A stretch of 64,000 bases of DNA from Nitzschia sp. pyKryTriq1 (GCA_956465555.1 OY101131.1:261469-325468), one strand, 5' to 3'; counted from the stretch's first letter, positions 21,802-32,156 are shown. Made by a program: numbers and translations. Notes: a model not told the origin generated them from the sequence alone.

Positions 21802-23288
21802 ATGAGTAGTTTAAAAAAGACTCCGGGGAGGATTACTCAAGCTATTATCTTCCCGTGATTGGAAGATGACTAGAAAGCTGCAACATCGTTCTTCTCCTTT
21901 TATAATTCTCTCATCAATCCAAAAATACCCCATGTCATCAACTGATAAGACCTCGTTTTGTGGGAGAAATTGTTTCGCCTCGTCAGGAGAAAGCCATCCA
22001 GTCGAGAAATAGTGACATAACTCTTGCATATGTAAAGGACTCGAAAGGTAACCTCCCAGAAGAATCCAATTTCGTGCAAGTATCACCAAATAGTGACAGG
22101 GATGTAAATGATGGTCAAAAAGGCCAGTGTCTTGTTGTAGATAAAGACCAAATGATCATCCGCCACAATTCCTACTGTAGTAGATTCTCAATGCACCATG
22201 CCAACGTGGCAGTACTCCATGCGTTGGACATGGATGAGGCTTTCAGGGTTATGAGCGTCTGTGGAAACATGTCAAAGAAAGGGCCGAGCGGCGAACCGAG
22301 CCCGACGAGGTCAGGGTTGATGGGAATATCAGCTAAACGGACGCCGATGGAGATTCGGTAGACTGCACCAGTGCATAGATGCGATCAAACTTGACGGGGA
22401 CGACAAAGACACTGTAACGACTGAGTTGTGGCTCTTGTATGAATTGAGATGGTGGGGATTGAGAGATAGAACGATGGATTATACCCCCGCGCACTTGCGA
22501 TGGATGGCATCAAAAGATTCAATCAGCATCTTGCAGACAAATACAGGTATGCAGCTGTAGAAAAGGCGACAGCTGGGCTCGAAAACAGCCACTTCTGATT
22601 GGCCAAAGCAATTCGAAATGAGAAAACTCCCGAAGTTCCCTCCGATCGATGGCCGATGTCAAGATTCAAGATGGGATGATGGTTGGATCTTTGTGTCGCT
22701 CGGTCCGTATGCCTGTCCCAGAGAACCTCGTACTCGAGTACGTACAGTACCCGAGCGCTGCGGTACTCGGCGTACGTACCAGTACGAGTTCTGCTCGCTG
22801 TGGTCCATTCATTCATTACCAGTACCGGTATCGATAACATCCGATCCATCTCGCGCAGGGCAGGCGCCGCGAGCGCGGCGAAGGCGCACATTAAGATTTT
22901 GCCCGAATGAAGAATGTTCTTTTGCCGAGGCTTGACGAAAATCGACGCGGCTCGATCCTATCGTTTCGACTTTTGTCCGCGTTCCCTACGCGGCGCACAA
23001 GACGATCATCATGGCATTTGGAGGAAGCCATCAAGAGGAGTAAGGAGGAGGCTAGTGAAAACAAAAGTACTAGACTAAAGTTAGTATATGCATTATGAAG
23101 TTACTATTTAGAATGGATCAGTTGGACCATAGTAGGTGGCCCAATGAATCATTTTTTAGACAACAAATATGGGGAGCATGAGTAGAAGGTGCTGCTGTTG
23201 GCGGTTTTTTGGTCGTGAAGAACAGGACATAACAGCTTTTCCTGTCAGTTTGCAGAGAGCAGGAGGCAGGCCGAAGAAGATTTAGTGT
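21802..23288. other. Convergent intergenic region with possible gene relic
   Basis: About 1.5 kb between convergent genes. At about 21811-22400 the minus strand holds several short protein-like stretches in different frames, for example YRISIGVRLADIPINPDL and LSPDEAKQFLPQNEVLS, separated by stops. They look like a decayed gene but I cannot name a family. From 22700 to 22850 there are many CGTAC/GTACCGG steps, including TACCGGTA at 22823-22830. Nothing further is recognised. Confidence 0.4.
21811..22400 (-). pseudogene. Possible decayed protein gene, family not recognised
   Basis: Reading the minus strand from 22400 to 21811, plausible protein stretches appear in turn in different frames: SRYSVFVVPVKFDRIYALVQ, then YRISIGVRLADIPINPDL with GLGSPLGPFFDMFPQ, then WILLGGYLSSPLHMQELCHY with LSPDEAKQFLPQNEVLS and DDMGYFWIDERI. 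Stops lie between them and no clear GT-AG introns join them. This could be a relic of an ordinary cellular gene, a small multi-exon gene I failed to splice, or chance. Confidence 0.25.
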
Positions 23289-25190
23289 TTACTTCTTCTT
23301 CTTTCTGCACGTCTTCTTTCTGTTCCGCAATTGATGTGCGATTCGTTGTCGAGCCTCCAGTTCATCCACTTCGATCCAAATTTCGGGTCGATAATTACGA
23401 TCCACTGCCGTTTTGAAAATCGCTCTGGGGTCGTTGCCTTGATCTTCGCTGGGCACAAGAAAGCGACATCCGGCTTTCCGCAGGCAGTCGTAAATTCGTT
23501 TGGAAACCACCGATTTCTCGGCTTTATTGGACTTGTGGTATTCCTTATTGTGCTTCTTGAGTAGTTTGAGGAGTAAAAGGTTACCCTGAGAGTTTGCCCC
23601 ACGCCGGCCCCGGCCAAAAATCACGTCCTTTGGACCTGGGTATACACCAGTGGGCGTAGTACCAGTAGTACCAGTAGCAACACCAGCAGTTGTGCTGTGC
23701 GGTGTTACGACTGCTGGAGCAGAGGAGGGTTCTTCTGGCTTCTGGAGCTTGCTGGTGGGTGTTATTATCTGCAGCTCCTGTGCACCCGGAGGTACTTGAA
23801 AATCACCAAATATGTCCTCATGGAAGGTAAACACTTCATCGGGAGTCGGCATAGGCTCTTGTGGTAGCAGATCCGCCGCCGACCAGCACTCCACTTCCGG
23901 ATCATGAAGAGGCAGCGGTTTTGCTGCTGCTCTAGGAGGCGGCAGCATCATGGGATGCATCGCTTGAGGATGAGAGATAAGAACTTCATCGGGGATCGGC
24001 TCCGGCTGTCGAGGTGTTCCGCAAGAAAGAAGATTCGATGGTCGTGTCGCACTGAGGAATTTTTGGGTCGCTTGTGGTTCTTGCTGGTGCTGGTGGTATG
24101 CCGTTTCTTCAGCAGCAAGCTGCTCCGTCATCCATGCCACAAATTGTTTCTTCAAATCGAGCGGCAGAGAGGACGAAGCGGCAACAAGAGATTTGATGGG
24201 GGATGGCTCTGGTAGTAGAGCTGCTCCGGAAGACAACTCTTTCGAAGGTGCGAAAATCGCCTCTTTATTGTTTTCCTTGAATATCTCTCGTTCGACTTCC
24301 AACTGGGTGATCCATGCCATACATTGCTTCAAATCAAGCGAATGATGATGATGAGATGAGAAATCATAGGTCGTGTTGATCTCTTTATCAGGTACGAAGG
24401 ACTGTACCGGCAGTAGAACTGCTTGGGAAAACGGAGATGAAGAAGGTGTGGTGATAGGGATGTTCTTGTTCGTTGGATGGTTTTTGATGATCTTGCTGTT
24501 TTCTCGTTCCGATTCAAGCTGGACGAGCCATGCCATTAATTGCTTCAAATCGAGCTGTGGAAGCTGATCTTTAGATAAGCAATGGGCTGCGGACGAAGTA
24601 AGAATTTTGTCGGGGGACGGCTCCGGCAGTGGCAGGGCTGCTGCGGGTGGCGTGACGGCGTTCTTCGGCTCGGTGGTGTGGTGGTATTGGTGGTTTGTTC
24701 TTGTTGAGGATCCCTCGCCTTGTTCGAGCTGGCTGATCCATGAGAAGTCGTCATCATCCTCGTGATCGTCCTCGTCTAGTTCACGCATAAAAGTTGACGG
24801 TAGGATCTCTTCTTCTATTTCTTCGCTTGAATTAGAGGGGCGAAAGTGGGGGAACTGTGGTACTAGTAGGCCATCGTCCAAATTCGCAGCACCAGTCACA
24901 AGGTCGCCCTCTCGCGGCGGCTGCCAAGAAGGCGGCACAAAAGTATTGTGAAAGGAGGAGGAGTGATTATGTGCTCCTCTGTCGTCGTTCGTATCTTCTT
25001 GATACATTCCAACGAGAGGTGTCGGGTCACAATCCACGTGTCCGAATCTTGAGTCGAATGTTCTTGTGCCGACCGCCCCCGGTGTCGCGTGGTGCTGCTG
25101 GTGGTGGCCGGTTTCTCCTCGCCCAACGGCTGTAGCCGATGGGCGTTCGAAAGGGATTTCCCATGGACAGCTTGAATCATGGTCAGCCAT
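23289..25190 (-). CDS. DUF6824-domain protein with repeated LDLKQ-MAW modules
   Basis: A 633-residue protein from the ATG at 25190. The C-terminal part (about residues 515-610) matches the DUF6824 layout common in diatoms. It reads GPKDVIFGRGRRGANSQGN, then LLKKHNKEYHKSNKAEKSVV, GCRFLVPSED and finally IWIEVDELEARQRIAHQLRN. It ends in a Lys-rich tail (KKTCRKKKK), a possible nuclear signal. The N-terminal part is acidic and disordered. It holds a recurring module in which a PEPSPDK-like motif precedes LDLKQLMAWLVQLESERE (about residue 210), LDLKQCMAWITQLEVERE (about 285) and LDLKKQFVAWMTEQLAAEE (about 343). A fourth, weaker copy is FSWISQLEQGE (about 148). DUF6824 is often suspected of DNA binding, but that is not established. 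The short amphipathic modules could be partner-binding motifs such as activation segments. Confidence 0.88.
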   Translation of the reverse strand: MADHDSSCPWEIPFERPSATAVGRGETGHHQQHHATPGAVGTRTFDSRFGHVDCDPTPLVGMYQEDTNDDRGAHNHSSSFHNTFVPPSWQPPREGDLVTGAANLDDGLLVPQFPHFRPSNSSEEIEEEILPSTFMRELDEDDHEDDDDFSWISQLEQGEGSSTRTNHQYHHTTEPKNAVTPPAAALPLPEPSPDKILTSSAAHCLSKDQLPQLDLKQLMAWLVQLESERENSKIIKNHPTNKNIPITTPSSSPFSQAVLLPVQSFVPDKEINTTYDFSSHHHHSLDLKQCMAWITQLEVEREIFKENNKEAIFAPSKELSSGAALLPEPSPIKSLVAASSSLPLDLKKQFVAWMTEQLAAEETAYHQHQQEPQATQKFLSATRPSNLLSCGTPRQPEPIPDEVLISHPQAMHPMMLPPPRAAAKPLPLHDPEVECWSAADLLPQEPMPTPDEVFTFHEDIFGDFQVPPGAQELQIITPTSKLQKPEEPSSAPAVVTPHSTTAGVATGTTGTTPTGVYPGPKDVIFGRGRRGANSQGNLLLLKLLKKHNKEYHKSNKAEKSVVSKRIYDCLRKAGCRFLVPSEDQGNDPRAIFKTAVDRNYRPEIWIEVDELEARQRIAHQLRNRKKTCRKKKK

Positions 25191-26163
25191 GATATTGCTG
25201 AAGCATTTGGTATTATTGGAATAGGGTTGGAATGAGATGTGATGAGATAATTGCGAATTGCGAATTACGCTTGTTGTGCGCCAGGCTGTGTGTTTTTGTA
25301 GTCACGTGAATGTTGGATCAGAGATACCTGTACGTAGTAATGATACGCGGTAGGGCCCATAGTACGTACCGGTACAGTAAATGTTGGATGTCGGTGTCAG
25401 CGTGGTGGTCGGTGTGTCGTTTGTCAACTCGAGAACGAACCCACTCCATCCGTAAAAAATAATATATTATCCAACACAGTAAAGGATCTCATGCCGGACT
25501 GGCTGACACTACTTCTCTCTAGAGTACCGCACCTGTAATAGCACATATCTATATACATATATATTGAAAAATAATATATATGGATGTGTAAACGTCACGT
25601 CAATATTCGCCATTTACTGGGGCTATTCATTGCAAGGAACTCATTTACTTTCCAAAAAAGACATTCAAGAACACAAATGTATGACCGGCGCTATTACATG
25701 GTAACAACACGACAGATCGCCATTTTTGTCGGCTAGACTATCATACCGGTAGAGCGGAAAAATGTCTCACCCAACTCGCTCGCTCCTATTGTATTGTTAC
25801 GAGAGATCTTGGCGTTCTTGTACTGTATGTATGTGCGAGGCTGGCTAACCCGCTTTAAAATAAATAATTTGTCATACAGTACCTCGAGGGCATGCATAAT
25901 GCTACGTGTGTTCTCGAAGTTCAACCTGTTCCGTTCTTTCTCCCGCGGCGAGCAGCGAGCGAAGCAGGCGAAGGAGTTCTTTTGATTGGTCCGCGCGACG
26001 CGACCTGCCACCTCCTGCATGCATGCATCTGCTGCTGATACACTCTTTAGCTATCGGCTGATGTACAGACGCGAGAGTCCGTCCGTCGTTCTTTTTGGGG
26101 GACGGGCCCGCACTGTATCAGACTCTAGAACCTTACCGGTATTGTACTATCGGACTGTATTAG
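25191..26163. other. Divergent intergenic region, about 1 kb
   Basis: This holds the promoters of the DUF6824 gene (minus) and the 26164 gene (plus). TACCGGTA palindromes lie at 25367-25374, 25744-25751 and 26134-26141. The last is under 30 bp upstream of the first ATG of the next gene. An AT-rich ATAT stretch occurs at about 25550-25580. No gene is seen. Confidence 0.5.
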
Positions 26164-27129
26164 ATGCGTCGTAGGTATTACAGTACCAATTGCCAACATA
26201 TTATGATAATCCAAGGGGGGCTATTCGTTCGGGCGGGTTGCTTGCTCCTCTTATCGTTGCTCTGCTTCTCTTCCCTTCTTCGAACTGATGCGTTTGCCAC
26301 CAATCTGGAAGCAGCGACAAAAGCTCGCGGCAGCATCGGCTCGGAATCATTATTCCGTCATGAAAACAGGCGTTATTCTTTGCTTGCCCTTCGAGGAGCA
26401 AGCTCGCCGCGTGATGATAGTGAAATAACCGAAGAATTGAAGGATTTCAAAGGAGAAGCCGCCGGCTTGTTTGGAAACATTCGAATTCCAGCCGCCTTGT
26501 TTGCTGGTGCCAGCGCGGGAGCTGCCTTTGCATTGCCCGTCGCCGTGGGCAAAGAATCGCTCAAACTGGGCCTGGTCAAACGAGTCTACGCGCTTTTAAT
26601 GATGAGTGCCCTGAGCTCCCAAGTGGTGGCAGTGGTGGTATCCACTCTGGTGCTGTCACGGTTGTCCACGTCCTCGAATAATCTTCCCTTGGCAGCCTCG
26701 CTGACGGATTTTTTGCGATCGAATTATGAATTGGAGTTTATTGCGGTCCGATGGCACTTTTTGAGTGGCCTCCTCTTCTTTTTAGTGGGGACTGGATTGC
26801 GTGCTTGGATCACTATTGCATGCCCCATCATTGCCAAGTCAGCGCTAGGAATTATCGTGTCCAGTACACTTTTGTGCGTCGCGTTTGTTCAAGATGAATC
26901 TTCCGAGGCGTCCTCAGGTGCCTGGTTGGATGGATTTTTTCAATTACCGCTGCGATATGCTTCCTTGTTGGCCAAACGATCCTTTGTGTCTTGGAAACGA
27001 CCCGGGCAGTCCATGATCAATCCCCTGTTTGCCTTGGCTACGTTAGCTACCGCGTACACCATGCTCTATACTCTTGGCAAAGGTCCTCATATCCTCCAAT
27101 GGCTGATGGCGAGTGCGGCAGCTCCATAG
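26164..27129 (+). CDS. Multi-pass membrane protein with plastid-type leader
   Basis: Up to 321 residues. The ATG at 26164 is first, but the one at 26203 (MIIQGG) gives a cleaner signal peptide, LLLLSLLCFSSLLRTDAF, with a DAF|AT site like the diatom plastid ASAFAP motif. The mature part has about five hydrophobic segments. They are IPAALFAGASAGAAFALPVA, VYALLMMSALSSQVVAVVVS, HFLSGLLFFLVGTGL, KSALGIIVSSTLLCVAFV and a last one near NPLFALATLATAYTMLY. The short soluble part after the leader is Ser- and Glu-rich. This layout fits an integral protein of a plastid envelope or thylakoid membrane, or of the ER if the Phe motif is not used. I do not recognise a family. Its stop lies less than 100 bp from the stop of the convergent ankyrin gene. 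Confidence 0.82.
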   Translation: MRRRYYSTNCQHIMIIQGGLFVRAGCLLLLSLLCFSSLLRTDAFATNLEAATKARGSIGSESLFRHENRRYSLLALRGASSPRDDSEITEELKDFKGEAAGLFGNIRIPAALFAGASAGAAFALPVAVGKESLKLGLVKRVYALLMMSALSSQVVAVVVSTLVLSRLSTSSNNLPLAASLTDFLRSNYELEFIAVRWHFLSGLLFFLVGTGLRAWITIACPIIAKSALGIIVSSTLLCVAFVQDESSEASSGAWLDGFFQLPLRYASLLAKRSFVSWKRPGQSMINPLFALATLATAYTMLYTLGKGPHILQWLMASAAAP

Positions 27130-27227
27130 CTATAGTAAAAAGAGTAATAGGCGAGCCGCTGCAGTGTGTATTGCATTGTGCAAGTCTAGTAGTGGAGTCT
27201 TTGAATAACTTTAAATTAATAAATAAG

Positions 27228-30200
27228 CTAGAGAGATAGTTTCAGGACTTCCAACCAGCCCGTGACCTGGACTCCGTTCAACAGGGCTTGTCGCGGTTCT
27301 TGATGTAGTTTTTCCAAAGAAGTACGGCACTCCCCAATGACATTAGGACTTTCACCACCAGATACTGGAGTGCTCGATCCTAGGAGACCTTTTTGGTATT
27401 TGCAATGATGAAGGACTCGAATGCCAATTTGCCAATTGCCGTCTCGAGGAGACGACGAGAATGAAGCGTGGGTCCCCGAAGCACTTGTTGTGGCGCTGGC
27501 GCTGTCCGTATCACTGTTGCTTCCTCGAGCAGTACAGCTGGATCTTTTGGAGGATGACTTTCGTCGTCGCGGGGTACGAGGAGTTACATCGATCAAGGCA
27601 TCGTCCCAAGTACCGTCTCTGGTCGCCATGAGGGGATACGATTGATGCCGAGAGGCGACTGATTTTCCATCCGTGACATAAATCTCAATGTAGGGATTTG
27701 GAGCTCTTTTGGGATGTTTGCTGTTGGCTGGGCGTCGTAATTCGGTCAAACGGAGTTGAATGCGAAGTACTTGTATTGGCTGAGGCGATCGAGGGACTAC
27801 TGTTGACTTCGTTGTTGGTTGGGTCCGAGTCGTTGTTGGTTGGGTCCGAGGAGTTGGCGAAAGCGATATCGTAGACGAAGAAGTGGCAGCAGTGGATGGT
27901 GTCCTTGGATCCTGCTGGTGCTGCTCCGGGATGCTACGTAGATGACTGCCGATGGAAGCATGGTCCGTGGTTATTACTGGGGATGAAGCGTTGGCAGCTT
28001 CTTCCCTTGGGCAATTTGGTCCGCCCGGAGAAGACAGAAGAAGGAGTTGCTGGTTGGAATGCTCTGTCCTTGAACGATGAGAGGAAAGTGAATTAGAACT
28101 CGACAACATCTTGTCGAATTTTGGATCATTCATCTCTCTTGTCCGTCGGCACAGGAGCAAGGCCCAGCTTTTCCCAAGTGGTTCCTCGGATTCCTCTTGG
28201 AAAAGCTCGGTGTCTCCTTCTTGACTGTCCAAGGTTGATTTCTCTTGTCTTTGTTGTTGTGGCCTACTATCATCACTCTCTTGGTTTACGCCCGTACCCC
28301 TATTTTCATTAGGGGATGTTGGCGGATGCCAAAAAAATGCTTCTGCTTCAGTACCAGCAATATCGAAGCATGGTCGAGAGCAAGACGGTTGGGGATTTGG
28401 ATCACTTTCAGCCGTGAGTAAAGGTGGCGTTGTCATTCGAGGACGCATCTCCATTGCGCTTCGATGACGAGAAGAAGAACTTCCAGCACAAGCTTCTGAA
28501 TAGAGTATTTTCTTGATTTTGTGGCTCTCTTGGTGACGAAAGATGAGATCATCAATCGGATCCATCGGAGTTTCTTCCTTGTGATTTTCCTGGTTTCGTT
28601 CAGCCATGTCCCGTTCTCGCAACAATATTTGCCCGAGTCTGTCAAGCGGACTCGCCATCCTCTCAAGCGGGCTTAGCATGGGGGGTGGACCTTCTTGTTC
28701 TTTCTTCTGCTGAGTGCAAGATGATAACTCTCTGTTGTTCGCTGGGAAATCAATTTCATCGTCGCGTGAAAATATTACCCATTCTTCGGATGATGGTTGG
28801 TCCTCTCGACTTTCAGTATTTTTAGAGGGATGGGATTTCTTTCGAATGTGCTCTGTAGAATGTTTGGATTCCGATCGCGAATGGTGGCTGTTGGTGGCGG
28901 TGGTGTCTTTCGATCTTCGCTGGTGGAAGGAAACGGTCGCAGAAAAAGGTATCCATTCTTCCGAAGATGTGTGTTGGTCCTCTCGATTTTCAGTCATCCT
29001 AGCGGTATGAGATTTGTTTCGAATGTGCTCTGAAGAAGGCTGCGGTTCCGATCGAGAATGGTGGTTGCTGCTGTTGGTGGGGGTGGTGCCATTCGATCTT
29101 TGCTGGTGGAAGGAAACGGTTTCGGGGGGGTGAGATTTATTCCGAATGTTCTCTGTAGAATGTTGTGATTCCGATCGAGAATGGTGGCTGGTGCTGTTGT
29201 TGGTGGTGGTGAAATTCGAGCTTCGTTGGTGGGAGGAAACATTTTCAGAGAGATCAGCAGATTTATTGTGGATGTGCCCTGCAGAGCGTTTTTGGCTACT
29301 GGTCGCAGTGGTGTTGATGGGGGTGGCATTCGACCTTCGGCGGTGCGACGAAGAACCGTTTTCAATAATGTCCGCTCGTAGCAACGGATGCAAGTAGCAC
29401 GTGTCGACGGCTACCCTGTTCTGGGGACAAAGGCATGGAAGATTTGCATTGTTTCCACATTGATAGCAACAAAATAAAGCTTCTCGCCAGGCGAGGACTG
29501 CTGGAGTATCTCCATAACCGTCTACCATCTGGCAGGTATTGGGTGATGATTGGATCAAAACCTGGAGGACCGAGGCCGAAGTTGGAGATACGACGCCATT
29601 TTCAGACCGCGCAGTAGAAGCGGCAATATGCAATGGAAGCATGCCATTGGTATCCTCTCGTGCATAGATCGATTCGGGATAGACTCGAATCAGAAGCTGC
29701 ACAATCCACGCATGATTCCCAGCCATGGTATTGCTGGAATTATCATCCTCTGGTCCCAATTCCAACAAAGAGGAGTGGTGTGGAACTGGGTGGTTTGGAA
29801 CATCGTCTCTGGTCTCCGATGATGATTCCGTGGGCTGATGTTGGCCGCTAGGAAGAATGAGCCGAGAAGATACGCTGTCGAAGTCACCCTTATTCTTTCG
29901 AGAGGACGCTGCGGGTCGCCTTGGAACTTTGGACCCTGCTGTCTTGTTGTTGTGGAGACTCAAATCGGAAGCTAAATGGAGTGGGAGCAATCCCCAGGTT
30001 CGTTGACGGATCCGACAGGCGTCGGGATACGCACTGATCAACTTTCGCACAAAGGAAGCGGGTGGCAGGGGTCTCATAGTACAAGCCAAATGCAAGGGTA
30101 AGCCCGTCGACCGACCCAATGGAAAGCATGGGAGCAAGCTTTCTTTGGATGCCTCGGATGTTCCATGCCCTGGACTCAGGAGCTGTTCCTCGGCGGCTTC

Positions 30201-30629
30201 CCACTCTCGTGCCCACATGTGTTTGACTATCATGGATATGCTGATTTGATCCGATGGGGCTCTCTTTGGAGAAAAGGTCCGCCTTGCTATGGTGGTGGGA
30301 GGGGCCCTTGTTCTTTGTTCTTGATAGACCACACGTTGGTCTTCTTCGTCGTCAGGATGCGCCGTCCGCCTTTCTTCCAGCACGTCCTCTGCTGAGCCGC
30401 CCGAATGGTCTCTTCTTATCAGGGATGATCTCGTGGAAAAACTGCGACCGTCGGGATCAACACCTCTTTGTTTTGCAGTTCTGGTTGCTGTTGTAGGAGC
30501 AGCAGACTGGCAGGATGATTGATATCGTCGGGCGCTGTCAAGAGCTGCCACTGCAACCACTATTTCCTCATCGGAGGGTAGAACCGTGGAGCGTTCCACC
30601 ACTCGCCTATGATAGCTGGAAGCTACCAT
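27228..30629 (-). CDS. Ankyrin-repeat protein with repetitive middle and C2-like C-terminus
   Basis: I start at the ATG at 30629 (MVASSYHRR), giving 1133 residues. The frame is open a little further upstream but without an ATG. Degenerate ankyrin-type repeats of the diatom style occur at about residues 130-390: GLPLHLACTMRPLPPASFVR, GLLPLHLASDLSL, HAWIVQLLIRVYPES and GMLPLHIAAS. A Cys cluster follows (FCCYQCGNNANLPCLCP). The middle (about 410-640) has imperfect tandem units built on FHQQRSN, HHSRSE, EHIRNKSH and SSEEW. The last 200 residues resemble a C2-type beta-sandwich: VLRIQLRLTELRR, NPYIEIYVTDGKS, WDDALIDV, GIRVLHHC, NVIGECRTSLEKL and GWLEVLKL. That suggests lipid or protein binding, though no Ca2+-binding Asp set is obvious. 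Ankyrin plus C2-like is a plausible membrane-linked scaffold. Confidence 0.85.
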   Translation of the reverse strand: MVASSYHRRVVERSTVLPSDEEIVVAVAALDSARRYQSSCQSAAPTTATRTAKQRGVDPDGRSFSTRSSLIRRDHSGGSAEDVLEERRTAHPDDEEDQRVVYQEQRTRAPPTTIARRTFSPKRAPSDQISISMIVKHMWAREWEAAEEQLLSPGHGTSEASKESLLPCFPLGRSTGLPLHLACTMRPLPPASFVRKLISAYPDACRIRQRTWGLLPLHLASDLSLHNNKTAGSKVPRRPAASSRKNKGDFDSVSSRLILPSGQHQPTESSSETRDDVPNHPVPHHSSLLELGPEDDNSSNTMAGNHAWIVQLLIRVYPESIYAREDTNGMLPLHIAASTARSENGVVSPTSASVLQVLIQSSPNTCQMVDGYGDTPAVLAWREALFCCYQCGNNANLPCLCPQNRVAVDTCYLHPLLRADIIENGSSSHRRRSNATPINTTATSSQKRSAGHIHNKSADLSENVSSHQRSSNFTTTNNSTSHHSRSESQHSTENIRNKSHPPETVSFHQQRSNGTTPTNSSNHHSRSEPQPSSEHIRNKSHTARMTENREDQHTSSEEWIPFSATVSFHQRRSKDTTATNSHHSRSESKHSTEHIRKKSHPSKNTESREDQPSSEEWVIFSRDDEIDFPANNRELSSCTQQKKEQEGPPPMLSPLERMASPLDRLGQILLRERDMAERNQENHKEETPMDPIDDLIFRHQESHKIKKILYSEACAGSSSSRHRSAMEMRPRMTTPPLLTAESDPNPQPSCSRPCFDIAGTEAEAFFWHPPTSPNENRGTGVNQESDDSRPQQQRQEKSTLDSQEGDTELFQEESEEPLGKSWALLLCRRTREMNDPKFDKMLSSSNSLSSHRSRTEHSNQQLLLLSSPGGPNCPREEAANASSPVITTDHASIGSHLRSIPEQHQQDPRTPSTAATSSSTISLSPTPRTQPTTTRTQPTTKSTVVPRSPQPIQVLRIQLRLTELRRPANSKHPKRAPNPYIEIYVTDGKSVASRHQSYPLMATRDGTWDDALIDVTPRTPRRRKSSSKRSSCTARGSNSDTDSASATTSASGTHASFSSSPRDGNWQIGIRVLHHCKYQKGLLGSSTPVSGGESPNVIGECRTSLEKLHQEPRQALLNGVQVTGWLEVLKLSL
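28770..29385 (-). repeat. Imperfect coding tandem repeats in the ankyrin/C2-like gene
   Basis: Four or so degenerate units recur, each about 120-190 bp. On the plus strand the shared strings are GATTCCGATCGAGAATGG, CGAATGTGCTCTG and similar. In protein they give SFHQRRS...HHSRSE...ST-EHIRNKSH, and two units add ENREDQ-SSEEW. Units differ in length and spacing, so they look like an old expansion by unequal exchange. Confidence 0.75.
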
Positions 30630-31187
30630 AATAAATATACTGGTATTACTCAATAATGAATGACTCTCTATCGAAAAGTGAAATTTTCATGAACCAGCCA
30701 ACTCTTCTTTTTCATGTGGTGGGCGAGAAAGAAGTAGAAGAACAAGAATCTTCCCTTATTTTAATATCATGGAGGAAGGAACCAAAAGAACCGGAACTGG
30801 AACGGACCGGCGGGTTGGATTTTGTGAGACGATGCATGGATGATCAGCGAGTTAAAGATAAACGTTCTCGTATATCATATAAATATTTTTAGCCATACTC
30901 GGGGCTAATAAACAATGAGCTGAATTAGTTCTTTACTCCTTTCAATCCATCCCCTATCAATCACGGATGCGTCGTCATCTGTCATCTCCCACCCTAGCTT
31001 CAACGTCATCTCATCAGACGGCGTATCTTTTCTTCCGCAAAACCACAACCTGATGCAACGGCAACATCAAGATGATGCCATGGATCGGAGGACGGATGAA
31101 GAGATGCTGTATGCTGATGAGACCCATGTTGCCCCATCTGCTTTATATTGTCTACAAGCCACCAGCTTTTGCATATCTACCTGTATC
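30630..31187. other. Divergent promoter region
   Basis: About 560 bp between the minus-strand ankyrin gene and the plus-strand cyclophilin. The cyclophilin frame is open upstream to 31053, but that part reads as poor coding sequence and the signal peptide fits the later ATG. No other gene is seen. Confidence 0.5.
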
Positions 31188-32156
31188 ATGATGACCTTCC
31201 TCCGATCCTTTTTAGTGGCCGCCTCGTGCTTGAGCTTGGCGCAGGCCTTTAGCCCCGTCCTGGTGCCCCGATCCGTCGTTGTTGCTAGTAGTAGACATAC
31301 TTCGACCGAACTGCCCATGATCGGTGGACTCTTGCAGGGTCTTTTTGGAAAGACCGATGCCGAAATTACCGATACGGTCTATTTTGATATTTCTATCGAT
31401 GGGGAGCCCACGGGACGGATTGAAATGGGCTTGTACGGATCGACGGTTCCCAAGACGGTCGAAAACTTCAAACAACTCTGTACGGGAAAACCAGGATTTG
31501 GATACAAGGGAAGCGCCTTTCATCGAGTGATCCCAGGATTCATGTGTCAAGGAGGAGGTGAGTATTTGCTTTCATACTTTGTAGGAGAAGAGGACTTTGG
31601 TTTAGCCTTTATTTTCTCACGCTCTTTTCGTCTGCTACTACTACTACTACTAGACTTTACCGCTGGAAATGGAACCGGTGGCAAGAGTATCTATGGACGT
31701 ACTTTCGATGATGAAAACTTTGATTTGGCGCATGGAGGAGTGGGTAAGTTTGGCAAGAAAGCAAGCGACCTGGATGGATGATATCAATGAATCATGGTAA
31801 AATCGGCTGACTTTTGGGTGTTTTTGCTCTTTTACGTCCATCCAACAGGAACCCTTTCCATGGCGAACGCGGGACCCAACACCAATGGATCGCAATGTAA
31901 GTGAATTGTTGCTTTTGTGACGCGTAACATTAGTTTCTCATGTCGTGTATGATTCCGTGGTCGTTTCTTATGTTCGTCTTGTATTGCTTCCCAAGTCTTC
32001 ATTTGCACGGGTGCGACTCCTTGGCTCAATGGCAAGCATACCGTTTTTGGTAAAGTCACCAAGGGTTTGGATATCGTAAAGAAAATTGAATTGAAAGGTA
32101 CCGAGTTCGGCAAGCCCCGGGCCACCATTGTGATTGAAGACTCGGGTGCGCTGTAA
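31188..32156 (+). CDS. Plastid-targeted cyclophilin-type peptidyl-prolyl cis-trans isomerase, four exons
   Basis: Cyclophilins isomerise peptidyl-prolyl bonds during protein folding. I read exons 31188-31557, 31654-31743, 31849-31896 and 31996-32156. The introns (96, 105 and 99 bp) all start GTRAGT and end AG, and all are phase 1. The product is 222 residues. The N-terminus is a signal peptide ([20 protein letters not shown]) with an AF|SP cleavage site typical of diatom plastid preproteins. The domain shows [10 protein letters not shown], then [20 protein letters not shown], with the Arg, Phe and Gln of the active site. It continues with [40 protein letters not shown] (Trp present) and ends IVIEDSGAL. 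All key catalytic positions are kept. It converges with the GPATCH4-like gene. Confidence 0.95.

Noticed and set aside
31053-31187. An earlier start for the cyclophilin gene
   Set aside because: The extra 45 residues are polar and irregular. The signal peptide and AF|SP site fit the start at 31188.
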